NCBI RefSeq assembly: GCF_020026895.1
Contig: NZ_JAINZW010000005.1
Coordinates: 124,001-188,000, forward strand
DNA from: Novilysobacter selenitireducens
GTDB taxonomy: Bacteria > Pseudomonadota > Gammaproteobacteria > Xanthomonadales > Xanthomonadaceae
Length of the DNA stretch: 64,000 bases
Reading direction: 5' to 3'
In this document: piece after piece, positions 1-7,408 of the stretch
Layout: each line of letters begins with the position of its first letter
Position numbering within the stretch: the first letter of the stretch is position 1
Made by a program: the position numbers and the translations under genes
Notes under the pieces: model-generated
Told to the model about the DNA's origin: nothing
Databases searched by the model: none
What the model saw: the letters and a program-made list of their open reading frames with translations, nothing else

Positions 1-68
1 CAGGATCCAGGTCGGTGTACGGCGAGGTGTATGCGTGGGCGTGGTGCGTGCGCGGTGGACGCGGTGGC

Positions 69-821
69 TCAGGGCGGGGTCAGGTCGACGCCCAGCTTGT
101 CCTTGAGCGTCTTCTTGCCGTTCTCTTCCTTCGACTGCTCGGCCGCCTCGCGCGAGGACTGCACGTCGCCGGCCCGCGGGGTGAAGTCGGCCAGTTCGCC
201 GATTCCCAGCCGCGCCAGCTGCCGGCGCGTGGCCTGCATCCGGGTGTGGTCGAAGTAGCGCATCGCCTGCCAGCCGGCGAACCACGTCACCGCGATGCTC
301 AGCACCGCCGTGATCAGCAGCGACGCCGACCACGGCAGGCCCACCTGCAGGTTGAGGAACACGATCAGCGCCGCCATCAGCAGCAGCCACGCGGTGCCGC
401 CGAAGGCGATGGCCATGCCGGTGAACGCAAGCGTCCGGCCCATCGCGCTGCGCGCCAGCGAGAAATCCGCCGACACCAGCGTTCGCAACGCGCGTGCCGC
501 GTCGCCCGCCGCGCCCAGCCCGGCACGCCCGGCCTCGCCCAGCTGGCGCAGCGACTCGACGACGTCGGGCTGCGGCTGGTCGGGGTCGGGCGTGGAGGCG
601 ATGCGCTCGGCTTCCTCGGCGATGCGCTCGGCCTGCTCGCGGCTCAGGCGCTCGCGTGCGTCCTGCGCCGCATCCTGCGCACGGGCCAGCGTCTCTGCGT
701 CGGCCTGTTCGCGGGCATGCCGGTCGATCGCCTCGCGCGCGGCCGCCGACAGGTGGTCGGCGGGTGCGCCGTACTCGTCGCGCGGCTGGTCACCGTGTGG
801 ACGGCGTGGCGTCACCGGCAC
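69..821 (-). CDS. phage-holin-family / YqjE-type membrane protein
   Basis: The 250-residue protein has a long charged, Ala/Glu/Arg-rich N-terminal half (about residues 1-115, likely helical and cytoplasmic), two membrane segments (about 131-157 and 164-186) and a basic tail ending in KLGVDLTPP. This layout fits the holin-X/YqjE group found beside YqjD-like proteins. It lies 50 bp downstream of the DUF883-type gene on the same strand, so the two are probably co-transcribed, as in the yqjD-yqjE arrangement of enterobacteria. The holin name reflects fold similarity; a lytic role is unlikely. An envelope or stress role is inference. Confidence 0.75.
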   Translation of the reverse strand: MPVTPRRPHGDQPRDEYGAPADHLSAAAREAIDRHAREQADAETLARAQDAAQDARERLSREQAERIAEEAERIASTPDPDQPQPDVVESLRQLGEAGRAGLGAAGDAARALRTLVSADFSLARSAMGRTLAFTGMAIAFGGTAWLLLMAALIVFLNLQVGLPWSASLLITAVLSIAVTWFAGWQAMRYFDHTRMQATRRQLARLGIGELADFTPRAGDVQSSREAAEQSKEENGKKTLKDKLGVDLTPP

Positions 822-871
822 CTCCGGTCATCACGTGGCGGCGCGCGCCTGTTGGACGACGGCAGCGTCAC

Positions 872-1234
872 TCAGCGGTCGCCGCTGCGGGCCAGCTTGG
901 CGATGATGAAACCGGCCGCGAAGGCCACGCCGAACGAGGCTAGCGGGCGCTCGCGCACCAGCTCGGCGGCCGAGTCGATCAGGTCCATGCCCTTTTCCAT
1001 CAGCACGTCGACCTGCTCGCGGGCGGCGCCGCCGGCGTTCTCGGCCGCGGCGATGCCGGCCAGTGCACTGTCGGCCAGGTCGGCCTTGACGCTGGCCTTG
1101 CCCAGCTTGAGCTCCTCACCGGCCGCGCCGGCCGCACCCTTGAGTGCGTGGCCGGCATCGACGGCGGCCTGCTTGAGGTTGGTTCCGGCTTCACCGAGGT
1201 TGCTCTTGACGGCATCGGTCGAGGTGGGGGACAT
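872..1234 (-). CDS. DUF883 / YqjD-ElaB-like membrane-anchored protein
   Basis: A 120-residue Ala-rich protein with amphipathic helices over most of its length and one C-terminal membrane segment (about residues 95-113) ending in a basic tail, KLARSGDR. E. coli YqjD/ElaB proteins share this plan: they are tail-anchored inner-membrane proteins that bind ribosomes in stationary phase. The conserved pattern before the anchor (ERPLASFGVAFAAGF, compare RPW/SVG..AGVGLLLG in the family) supports the call. It heads a probable two-gene operon with the holin-like gene downstream. Confidence 0.75.
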   Translation of the reverse strand: MSPTSTDAVKSNLGEAGTNLKQAAVDAGHALKGAAGAAGEELKLGKASVKADLADSALAGIAAAENAGGAAREQVDVLMEKGMDLIDSAAELVRERPLASFGVAFAAGFIIAKLARSGDR

Positions 1235-1298
1235 GGACGGCTCTCCTGCGATTCGGGTGTGGGGTGGCGGCCGGCCCGCGGGATCTCCGCGGGTGGGA

Positions 1299-2747
1299 TC
1301 ACTGCATCTGCAGCACCCCCTGGCGACTGCCGCGCATGATGCGCAGCACCAACTGTGCGGGAGCCTGTGTGAAGCCGGCGCGGAAGCCGGGCAGGTCGTC
1401 GAACTCCCCGGCGCTGGACGCGACGATCACGTCGTTGGCCGCCAGGCCGCTGCGCGCCGCCCTGGAGCCGGGTTCCACCGCCTCCACCCACACCCCGGCC
1501 ACGCGCCCGGACTGGCGCAGCCGCTCGGGCAGTTCGGCAATGGTGGCGCCGGCCAGGCGCGGGTCGATCTGCGCACCAGCCACGGTCCGGGGCTGCTCGC
1601 GCAGGGTGGCGTTCAGCTGCAGCGGACGGCCCTCGCGGCGCACCTCCAGCGCGATGGCGCTGCCTACCGGTTGCAGGCCTTCGAAGTTGCGCAGCGCCGC
1701 CGCATCGTCGATGCGCTGGCCGTTGGCCGACACGATCACGTCGCCGCGCTGCACGCCCGCCTGCGCCGCGGCCGAGCCCTCATACACGCGCGTCACCACC
1801 GCGCCGCGCGCATCGCCCAGCTCCAGCGCCTGCGCCAGCCGCGCGTCCACCGTCTGGGTGTCCAGCCCCAGCGTGCCGCGGCGCACCTCGCCGGTGGCGA
1901 TCAGCTGGGTCATCACCTCGCGCGCCAAGCGGGTGGGGATGGCGAAGCTAAGGCCGATGTTGCCGGCCATCGACCCGCGCGGGTTGAAGCTGGCGGTGTT
2001 GATGCCAACCAGTTGCCCGGCCAGGTTGACCAGCGCGCCACCGGAGTTGCCCGGGTTGATCGACGCATCGGTCTGGATGAAGTCCTGGTAGCCCAGCCCG
2101 CGGATGCCCGAGCGCCCCACCGCCGACACGATGCCGCTGGTCACCGTCTGGCTCAGCCCGAACGGGTTGCCCACCGCCACCACGAAGTCGCCGACGCGCA
2201 AGGCTTCGGAGTCGGCCAGCGGCAGCGCCTGCAGGTTGTCCGCCTCGATGCGCATCACCGCGATGTCGGTGTCCGGGTCGGAGCCGACGAACTCGGCCGG
2301 CAGCGTGCGCCCGTCGCTGAGCGTCACCGACACTTCGTCGGCGTTCTCGATGACGTGGTGGTTGGTCAGCACGTAGCCGTTGGCCGCATCCACCACCACG
2401 CCCGAGCCGAGCGATTCATTGATGCGCTCCTGCGGCACGTTGGGGAACAGCCGGCGGAACATCGGGTCGTTGGCGAACGGGTTGCGGATCTGCACCACCT
2501 GCTTGGTGTGCACGCTGACCACCGCCGGCGTCACCCGCGCCAGCATCGGCGCCAGCGACGGCATCGGCTGGCCGTCCACCGCGTTGGGCAGTGCGCCCAC
2601 CACGGGCGCGGCGATGGCGGCCGGGGACGCATTCGCAGGAGCGTGCAGGGCGTCGCGCACGGCGGTGGCGGCGAAACCACCGAACGCGGCGGCCAGTGAC
2701 AGGGCGAGCAGGGTCCGGGTCGCGGAAGGCAGGTTCGATGCAGACAT
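1299..2747 (-). CDS. degQ: Do-family periplasmic serine endopeptidase (DegP/DegQ-like)
   Basis: A 482-residue HtrA-type protease. An N-terminal hydrophobic segment (about 11-30) serves as signal peptide or anchor. The trypsin-like domain carries the triad His131 (TNHHVIE), Asp161 (DPDTDIAV) and Ser235 (NPGNSGGA). Two PDZ domains follow (about 270-375 and 390-480), the usual DegP/DegQ order and length. It degrades misfolded envelope proteins. The start fits the signal peptide. The gene is divergent from nrdJ across a 578-bp gap. DegP and DegQ cannot be told apart from sequence alone; the moderate insert near residue 90 (NPFANDPMFRRLF) resembles DegQ/MucD types. Confidence 0.93.
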   Translation of the reverse strand: MSASNLPSATRTLLALSLAAAFGGFAATAVRDALHAPANASPAAIAAPVVGALPNAVDGQPMPSLAPMLARVTPAVVSVHTKQVVQIRNPFANDPMFRRLFPNVPQERINESLGSGVVVDAANGYVLTNHHVIENADEVSVTLSDGRTLPAEFVGSDPDTDIAVMRIEADNLQALPLADSEALRVGDFVVAVGNPFGLSQTVTSGIVSAVGRSGIRGLGYQDFIQTDASINPGNSGGALVNLAGQLVGINTASFNPRGSMAGNIGLSFAIPTRLAREVMTQLIATGEVRRGTLGLDTQTVDARLAQALELGDARGAVVTRVYEGSAAAQAGVQRGDVIVSANGQRIDDAAALRNFEGLQPVGSAIALEVRREGRPLQLNATLREQPRTVAGAQIDPRLAGATIAELPERLRQSGRVAGVWVEAVEPGSRAARSGLAANDVIVASSAGEFDDLPGFRAGFTQAPAQLVLRIMRGSRQGVLQMQ

Positions 2748-2989
2748 GGGTCTCTCGTTGGAAACGCTGGATGCAGTGTCGACGTGCGCACTATCGCAGG
2801 GGCGCCGCCGGCCGTTCAGTTTCGGCCACGCCGGGTAAATCCCTTATGAAAGCGGCCGATCAGTGCGCCGCGGCTACGGTAGCCCGGCCGCGGTGGCGCA
2901 CGAAACGCCCGTCGAGCGTGCACCGCCGGCGCCCGGATGTCGCCACCCGGTGGTCATGGCGCGGGGTGTGCGCTGCGTCGAAAAAACCG

Positions 2990-3018
2990 TTGACAGCCCC
3001 CCGACCCGGGCGTAGTTT
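2990..3018 (+). promoter_or_regulatory. sigma70-type promoter of nrdJ
   Basis: A perfect -35 hexamer TTGACA (2990-2995) is separated by exactly 17 bp from a -10-like TAGTTT (3013-3018). The expected start site is near 3025. This is one of the best consensus matches in the window and faces nrdJ. The rest of the degQ-nrdJ gap (2748-2989) shows no further element I can support; a degQ promoter must lie there but is not recognisable by eye. Confidence 0.7.
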
Positions 3019-3031
3019 GGCCCTTCGTCTC

Positions 3032-3051
3032 GGACACAACATCTTGTGTCC
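3032..3051. promoter_or_regulatory. candidate NrdR box
   Basis: The 20-bp sequence GGACACAACATCTTGTGTCC is a perfect inverted repeat with 8-bp arms and a 4-bp centre. Its inner 16 bp, ACACAACATCTTGTGT, closely match the known NrdR-box form acaCwAtATaTwGtgt. NrdR is the dATP/ATP-sensing repressor of ribonucleotide reductase operons. The box lies just downstream of the predicted start site, where binding would block elongation or open-complex formation. NrdR usually uses two boxes; only one is evident. Confidence 0.7.
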
Positions 3052-3325
3052 ATGGATCGGAAGCGGCCCAAGCTGAAGGGTTTTCCCAACAGTTTGAAGG
3101 CTTTCCGGGCGATGGCAGTCACGAACGTCAGGTGCCACCGGGGAAGTGGCGCGGCACGGGGGCAGACAGGGCCACAGGCGAAACGACAATACCGATTCCA
3201 CGCGACGCGCCAGCGCGGCGCGGGCATGCGCATCGCGCGTGCCGCGGGCGGGCGACACAACTAGAAGACAGAACAACCAGGCCCGGCGCGCAGCCGACCG
3301 GGCCCCAACGGGAGACAGGACAAGC
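3052..3325 (+). other. long untranslated leader of nrdJ
   Basis: About 300 nt separate the predicted transcription start from the nrdJ ATG. The leader contains no convincing coding frame. A GC-rich hairpin (3280-3286 pairing with 3298-3304, 7 bp, 11-nt loop) ends just before the ribosome-binding stretch GGGAGACAGGA (3310-3320). I looked for the conserved blocks of a cobalamin riboswitch and did not find them. A regulatory RNA role is possible but unproven. Confidence 0.4.
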
Positions 3326-5476
3326 ATGAGCACGGTGCGCCTCGAGGCGGTCAAGAAGGCAGTGGACAGGGACATCGCTTTGCAGCCCGCGTCCCTGGAT
3401 ATCTGGGACAAGAAGTACCGCCTGAAGACCAAGACCGGCGAAGCCGTGGACGCGGACATCGACGCCACCTACCGCCGCGTCGCCAAGGCCCTGTCCGAAG
3501 CCGAGCCCACCGCCGAGCTGCAGCAGTACTGGATGGAGCGCTTCACCTGGGCGCTGCGCCGCGGTGCGATCCCCGCCGGCCGCATCACCTCCAACGCCGG
3601 CGCGCTGGCGCACAAGCCCGCCACGTCCACGATCAACTGCACCGTCAGCGGCACCATCGAGGACTCGATGGACGGCATCCTGGACAAGGTCCACGAGGCC
3701 GGCCTGACGCTGAAGGCCGGCTGCGGCATCGGCTACGAATTCAGCACGCTGCGCCCGCGCGGCGCGTTCGTCGCCGGCGCCGGCGCGTACACGTCCGGCC
3801 CGATGTCCTTCATGGATATCTACGACAAGATGTGTTTCACCGTGTCCTCGGCCGGTGGCCGCCGCGGCGCGCAGATGGGCACGTTCGACGTCAGCCACCC
3901 GGACGTGAAGGACTTCATCCGCGCCAAGCGCGAGGACGGCCGCCTGCGCCAGTTCAACCTGTCGCTGCTGATCACCGACGGCTTCATGGAGGCGGTCAAG
4001 ACCGACGCCGACTGGCCGCTGGTGTTCCCGATCCACACCAAGGAGCGCGGCGACCTCGACCTGGAGAACGCCGAGCAGCTGGTCTGGCGCGAGTGGCCGA
4101 CGCACCGCAACTACATCGTGCGCGACGACGGCCTGGTGGCCTGCAAGATCTACGGCCACATCCGTGCCCGCCACCTGTGGGACATGATCATGGTCTCGAC
4201 GTACGACTACGCCGAGCCGGGCTTCATCCTGATCGACCGCGTCAACGAGATGAACAACAACTGGTGGTGCGAGACCATCCGCGCCACCAACCCGTGCGGC
4301 GAGCAGCCGCTGCCGCCGTACGGCGCGTGCCTGCTGGGCTCGGTCAACCTCACCAAGTTCGTGCGCAACGCCTTCACCGACAAGGCCGAGTTCGACTGGG
4401 ACGAGTACAAGGAAGTCGTGCGCGTGTTCACCCGCATGCTCGACAACGTGGTGGAGGTCAACGGCCTGCCGCTGGAGCAGCAGCGCGCCGAGATCCTGCG
4501 CAAGCGCCGCCACGGCATGGGCTTCCTGGGCCTGGGCAGCACGCTGACCATGCTGCGCATGAAGTACGGCGAGGCCGAGTCCTGCGAGTTCACCGAGCGC
4601 ATCGCCCGCGAGATGGCGATCGCCGGCTGGGAAACCGGCCTGGCGCTGGCGAAGGAAAAGGGCCCCGCGCCGATCATGGACGAGGACTTCGACGTCACCG
4701 CCGAGATGCTGCGCAAGCGCCCGGAGATGAAGAAGGACGGCTGGAAGATCGGCCAGACCATCAAGGGCCGCGTGCTGCACGCCAAATATTCGCGCTACAT
4801 GCAGCGCGTGGCCGAAGCCGCGCCGGAGCTGGCCGCCGAGCTGGCCGAGACCGGCGCGCGCTTCACCCACCACAGCTCGATCGCGCCGACCGGCACCATC
4901 AGCCTGTCGCTGGCCAACAACGCGTCCAACGGCATCGAGCCGTCCTTCGCGCACCACTACAGCCGCAACGTGATCCGCGAAGGCAAGAAGTCCAAGGAAA
5001 AGGTCGACGTCTTCTCCTTCGAGCTGCTGGCCTACCGCGAGCTGGTCAACTCCAAGGCGATGCCGTTCTCCGATGACGCCGCCGCCAAGCTCCCCGACTA
5101 CTTCATCAGCGCCGACGACATCACCCCCAAGGCGCACGTGGACGTGCAGGCCGCAGCCCAGAAGTGGGTCGACAGCTCCATCTCCAAGACCGCCAACGTC
5201 CCGACGGACTACCCGTACGAGGACTTCAAGGACATCTACACCTACGCCCACGCGCAGGGCCTGAAGGGCTGCACCACGTTCCGCTTCAACCCGGCCGCCT
5301 TCCAGGGCGTGCTGGTCAAGGAAGCGGACCTGGAGAACACCACCTACCGCTTCGAGCTCGATGACGGCCAGGTGGTGGAGGTCAAGGGCAACGAGCAGAT
5401 CGAATACGACGGCGAGATGCACACCGCCGCCAACCTGTTCGACGCGCTCAAGGAAGGCTATTACGGCAAGTTCTGA
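3326..5476 (+). CDS. nrdJ: adenosylcobalamin-dependent (class II) ribonucleotide reductase, catalytic chain NrdJa
   Basis: A 716-residue class II reductase that makes deoxyribonucleotides independently of oxygen. Catalytic features are clear: the Asn322-x-Cys324-x-Glu326 radical site in NPCGEQ, the redox-pair cysteines Cys105 (NCTVSGT) and Cys335 (ACLLGSVNL), and the phosphate-binding PTGTISL loop. Unlike one-chain NrdJ proteins it lacks the C-terminal CxxC shuttle tail and ends in YYGKF; that tail is on nrdJb. This matches the split nrdJa/nrdJb of Pseudomonas aeruginosa. The ATG at 3326 follows a Shine-Dalgarno stretch; an open frame extends to 3146 but its codons look non-coding. Control is probably by NrdR. 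Confidence 0.95.
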   Translation: MSTVRLEAVKKAVDRDIALQPASLDIWDKKYRLKTKTGEAVDADIDATYRRVAKALSEAEPTAELQQYWMERFTWALRRGAIPAGRITSNAGALAHKPATSTINCTVSGTIEDSMDGILDKVHEAGLTLKAGCGIGYEFSTLRPRGAFVAGAGAYTSGPMSFMDIYDKMCFTVSSAGGRRGAQMGTFDVSHPDVKDFIRAKREDGRLRQFNLSLLITDGFMEAVKTDADWPLVFPIHTKERGDLDLENAEQLVWREWPTHRNYIVRDDGLVACKIYGHIRARHLWDMIMVSTYDYAEPGFILIDRVNEMNNNWWCETIRATNPCGEQPLPPYGACLLGSVNLTKFVRNAFTDKAEFDWDEYKEVVRVFTRMLDNVVEVNGLPLEQQRAEILRKRRHGMGFLGLGSTLTMLRMKYGEAESCEFTERIAREMAIAGWETGLALAKEKGPAPIMDEDFDVTAEMLRKRPEMKKDGWKIGQTIKGRVLHAKYSRYMQRVAEAAPELAAELAETGARFTHHSSIAPTGTISLSLANNASNGIEPSFAHHYSRNVIREGKKSKEKVDVFSFELLAYRELVNSKAMPFSDDAAAKLPDYFISADDITPKAHVDVQAAAQKWVDSSISKTANVPTDYPYEDFKDIYTYAHAQGLKGCTTFRFNPAAFQGVLVKEADLENTTYRFELDDGQVVEVKGNEQIEYDGEMHTAANLFDALKEGYYGKF

Positions 5477-5530
5477 CCGGTGCCGCGCCGCGCGCGGCGC
5501 ACCACGGCGGGGACGGGCTTGCCGTCCCGC

Positions 5531-5552
5531 GCCGACCCTGGCCGGGGTCGGC
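5531..5552 (+). terminator. GC-rich hairpin after nrdJ
   Basis: An 8-bp stem GCCGACCC/GGGTCGGC with a 6-nt loop lies 55 bp after the nrdJ stop and is followed by GTTACTCCC rather than a U-run. It may attenuate transcription or protect the 3' end; it is weak as an intrinsic terminator. Confidence 0.4.
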
Positions 5553-5702
5553 GTTACTCCCAACGGCCCGTGCGGCAAGGGTTGCAGGCGGTCGATGTCG
5601 TTATCGATTCACTGTGTTTTGCGCACGAAGCAGGTATAGCATCGCTCCGTGGAAACAACCTCCACTATTGCAACGCCACTTAATACGCCCGCAGGAGGGC
5701 AC

Positions 5703-6470
5703 ATGAGCAACGGCAATGGAGTGACGGCGTCCCTGTCTCAGGCCGCCGAGAACGTCAAAGAAACCGCCATCAACGTGGGCGGCGTCATCGCCAGCACCGC
5801 AGAAGGTGCGGTGAAGTCGGCGCAGAAGACCGCGAAGAACGCACGCAAGGCTGCCAAGAAGGCGGTCAGCACCGCCAAGAAGAAGCTGGCCGCCGCCAGC
5901 GCGAACGCCAAGAAGGAAGCCGGCACCCTCAAGCGCAAGACCGCCGCCAAGAAGGCATCGACCGCCAAGAAGGCTTCGGCCAAGAAGGGCGTCGCCACCC
6001 GCAAGGCCGGCACGGTGAAGAAGGCCACGAAGAAGGCGACCAAGAAGGCGACCAAGAAGGCCGCCACGTCCGCGCGCAAGTCGACCGCCAAGGCCGCCAA
6101 GAAGACGGCCGCGGCGAAGAAGACCGCCGTGCGCAAGACGGCCGGCAAGAAGGCCGCCGCCACCCGCGCCAAGAAGGCCGCCACGCGCTCGACCGCCGCC
6201 AAGAAGGCCGCGGCCACCCGCGCGCGCAAGGCCCCGGCCAAGAAGGCTGCAACGAAGAAGACCGCGACCCGCAAGACTGCAAGCAAGAAGACCGCAAGCA
6301 AGAAGGTCGCCAGCAAGAAAGCCGTGAGCAAGAAGGCGCCGGCCCGCAAGGTCGCCGCCAAGAAGGCCGCACCGCGCAAGACCGCCGCCAAGGCACCGGT
6401 CCGCAAGGCCGCCGCCAAGCGTCCGGCCGCACGCAAGACCGCGCGCAAGTCGGCCTCGGCCACGCGCTGA
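5703..6470 (+). CDS. histone H1-like Lys/Ala-rich DNA-binding protein
   Basis: A 255-residue protein. After a roughly 50-residue N-terminal part it is almost pure Lys/Ala/Thr/Arg/Ser with tandem AAKK-, TKKA- and ASKKT-type repeats, like bacterial H1-like proteins (HctB, AlgP, Bordetella BpH1). Such proteins bind DNA through the basic tail without a defined fold. The start at 5703 is preceded by AGGAGGG at good spacing, so the in-frame ATG at 5649 is less likely. The gene is inserted between the two reductase genes. Nucleoid compaction or expression control is the family expectation. Its repeat DNA makes length variation likely. Confidence 0.88.
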   Translation: MSNGNGVTASLSQAAENVKETAINVGGVIASTAEGAVKSAQKTAKNARKAAKKAVSTAKKKLAAASANAKKEAGTLKRKTAAKKASTAKKASAKKGVATRKAGTVKKATKKATKKATKKAATSARKSTAKAAKKTAAAKKTAVRKTAGKKAAATRAKKAATRSTAAKKAAATRARKAPAKKAATKKTATRKTASKKTASKKVASKKAVSKKAPARKVAAKKAAPRKTAAKAPVRKAAAKRPAARKTARKSASATR

Positions 6471-6487
6471 TCCGACACCCGTGACAC

Positions 6488-6516
6488 CCGCCCTCCCCGC
6501 ATGCCGGGGAGGGCGG
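6488..6516. terminator. strong 12-bp GC hairpin between the H1-like gene and nrdJb
   Basis: CCGCCCTCCCCG (6488-6499) pairs perfectly with its complement at 6505-6516 across a 5-nt loop. No U-run follows on either strand. It could reduce read-through into nrdJb or stabilise the upstream mRNA. Confidence 0.45.
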
Positions 6517-6586
6517 CCCGGGTCGGCCCCGGACCGCAGCACGCACCACCACACCGCATCGCACTACCGCATCAGGAGCAGGGCCG

Positions 6587-7408
6587 ATGGCCGTCAAGAT
6601 CGACAAGAAAATCAAGGGCTACAGCGTCGTCACCCCGGAAGAGCGCGCCAAGCAGGCAGCCCACGCCGAGGCCGTGACCCGCCAGGCCGCCGAAGCCGCC
6701 CAGCCCTCGGCCAACGTCATCCAGATGCACGAGAAGATCGAGCGCCCCGAGGTGCTGATCGGCTCCACCTACAAGATCAAGTCGCCGCTGTTCGAGCACG
6801 CGCTGTACGTGACCATCAACGACATCGTGCTCAACGCCGGCAGCGAACACGAGCACCGCCGCCCGTTCGAGATCTTCATCAACTCCAAGAACATGGACCA
6901 CTTCCAGTGGATCGTGGCCCTGACGCGCATCATGTCCGCGGTGTTCCGCAAGGGCGGCGACGTCACCTTCCTGGTCGACGAGATGAAAGCCGTATTCGAC
7001 CCCAAGGGCGGCTACTTCAAGGCCGGCGGCGTCTACATGCCGTCCCTGGTCGCCGAGCTGGGCAGCATCGTCGAAGACCACCTCAAGTCCATCGGCCTGA
7101 TGCACGACCCGGAAATGAGCGACGCCCAGCGCGCGCTGATCGCCGAAAAGCGCGCCGCGTTCGCCGCGCTCGACTCAAAAAAAAACTCTGACGTAGGCGT
7201 GCCGGCCGGCGACGACGCCAGCGGCGAACTGTTCCCCGAACCCAAGGTCCGCCCCGACGCCCGCCGCGAGGACGTGGAAGTCACCGGCGACGGCGGCGTC
7301 GCCTTCCCGCCCAGCGCCACCATGTGCCACAAGTGCAGCACCAAGGCGGTGGTGGTGATGGATGGGTGTGCTACTTGCTTGAATTGTGGGTATTCGAAGT
7401 GTGGTTGA
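6587..7408 (+). CDS. nrdJb: class II ribonucleotide reductase C-terminal subunit NrdJb
   Basis: A 273-residue protein matching the separate small chain of split class II reductases. Residues 50-185 form the TSCPD-like domain of one-chain NrdJ C-termini (KSPLFEHALYVTIND, FINSKNMDHFQWI). The tail holds Cys247/Cys250, Cys261/Cys264 and the terminal CGYSKCG (Cys267, Cys272), the thiols expected to re-reduce the NrdJa active site. AGGAG precedes the ATG. Two oddities: an A9 run at 7177-7185 in a gene otherwise using AAG for Lys, and AT-richer codons in the last 50 bp. Catalysis should need NrdJa. Confidence 0.9.
   Translation: MAVKIDKKIKGYSVVTPEERAKQAAHAEAVTRQAAEAAQPSANVIQMHEKIERPEVLIGSTYKIKSPLFEHALYVTINDIVLNAGSEHEHRRPFEIFINSKNMDHFQWIVALTRIMSAVFRKGGDVTFLVDEMKAVFDPKGGYFKAGGVYMPSLVAELGSIVEDHLKSIGLMHDPEMSDAQRALIAEKRAAFAALDSKKNSDVGVPAGDDASGELFPEPKVRPDARREDVEVTGDGGVAFPPSATMCHKCSTKAVVVMDGCATCLNCGYSKCG

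Noticed and set aside
15-2699. Very long open frame on the plus strand opposite the protease gene (and similar ones opposite nrdJ, phoQ, ligD and the hybrid kinase)
   Set aside because: They are antisense shadows of high-GC genes: Arg/His/Ala/Gly-rich translations with no motif, while the opposite strand encodes complete recognised proteins.
3052-3325. Cobalamin riboswitch upstream of nrdJ
   Set aside because: I found GGTGCC- and GGGGAA-like fragments but not the ordered conserved blocks of the B12 box. Such riboswitches usually precede B12-independent isozymes or transport genes, not the B12-dependent enzyme.
5738-6559. Membrane-protein-like open frame antisense to the H1-like gene
   Set aside because: The Ala/Leu/Phe-rich translation is the reverse complement of Lys/Ala repeats (CTT and GGC codons); the plus strand has the ribosome-binding site and a recognisable family.
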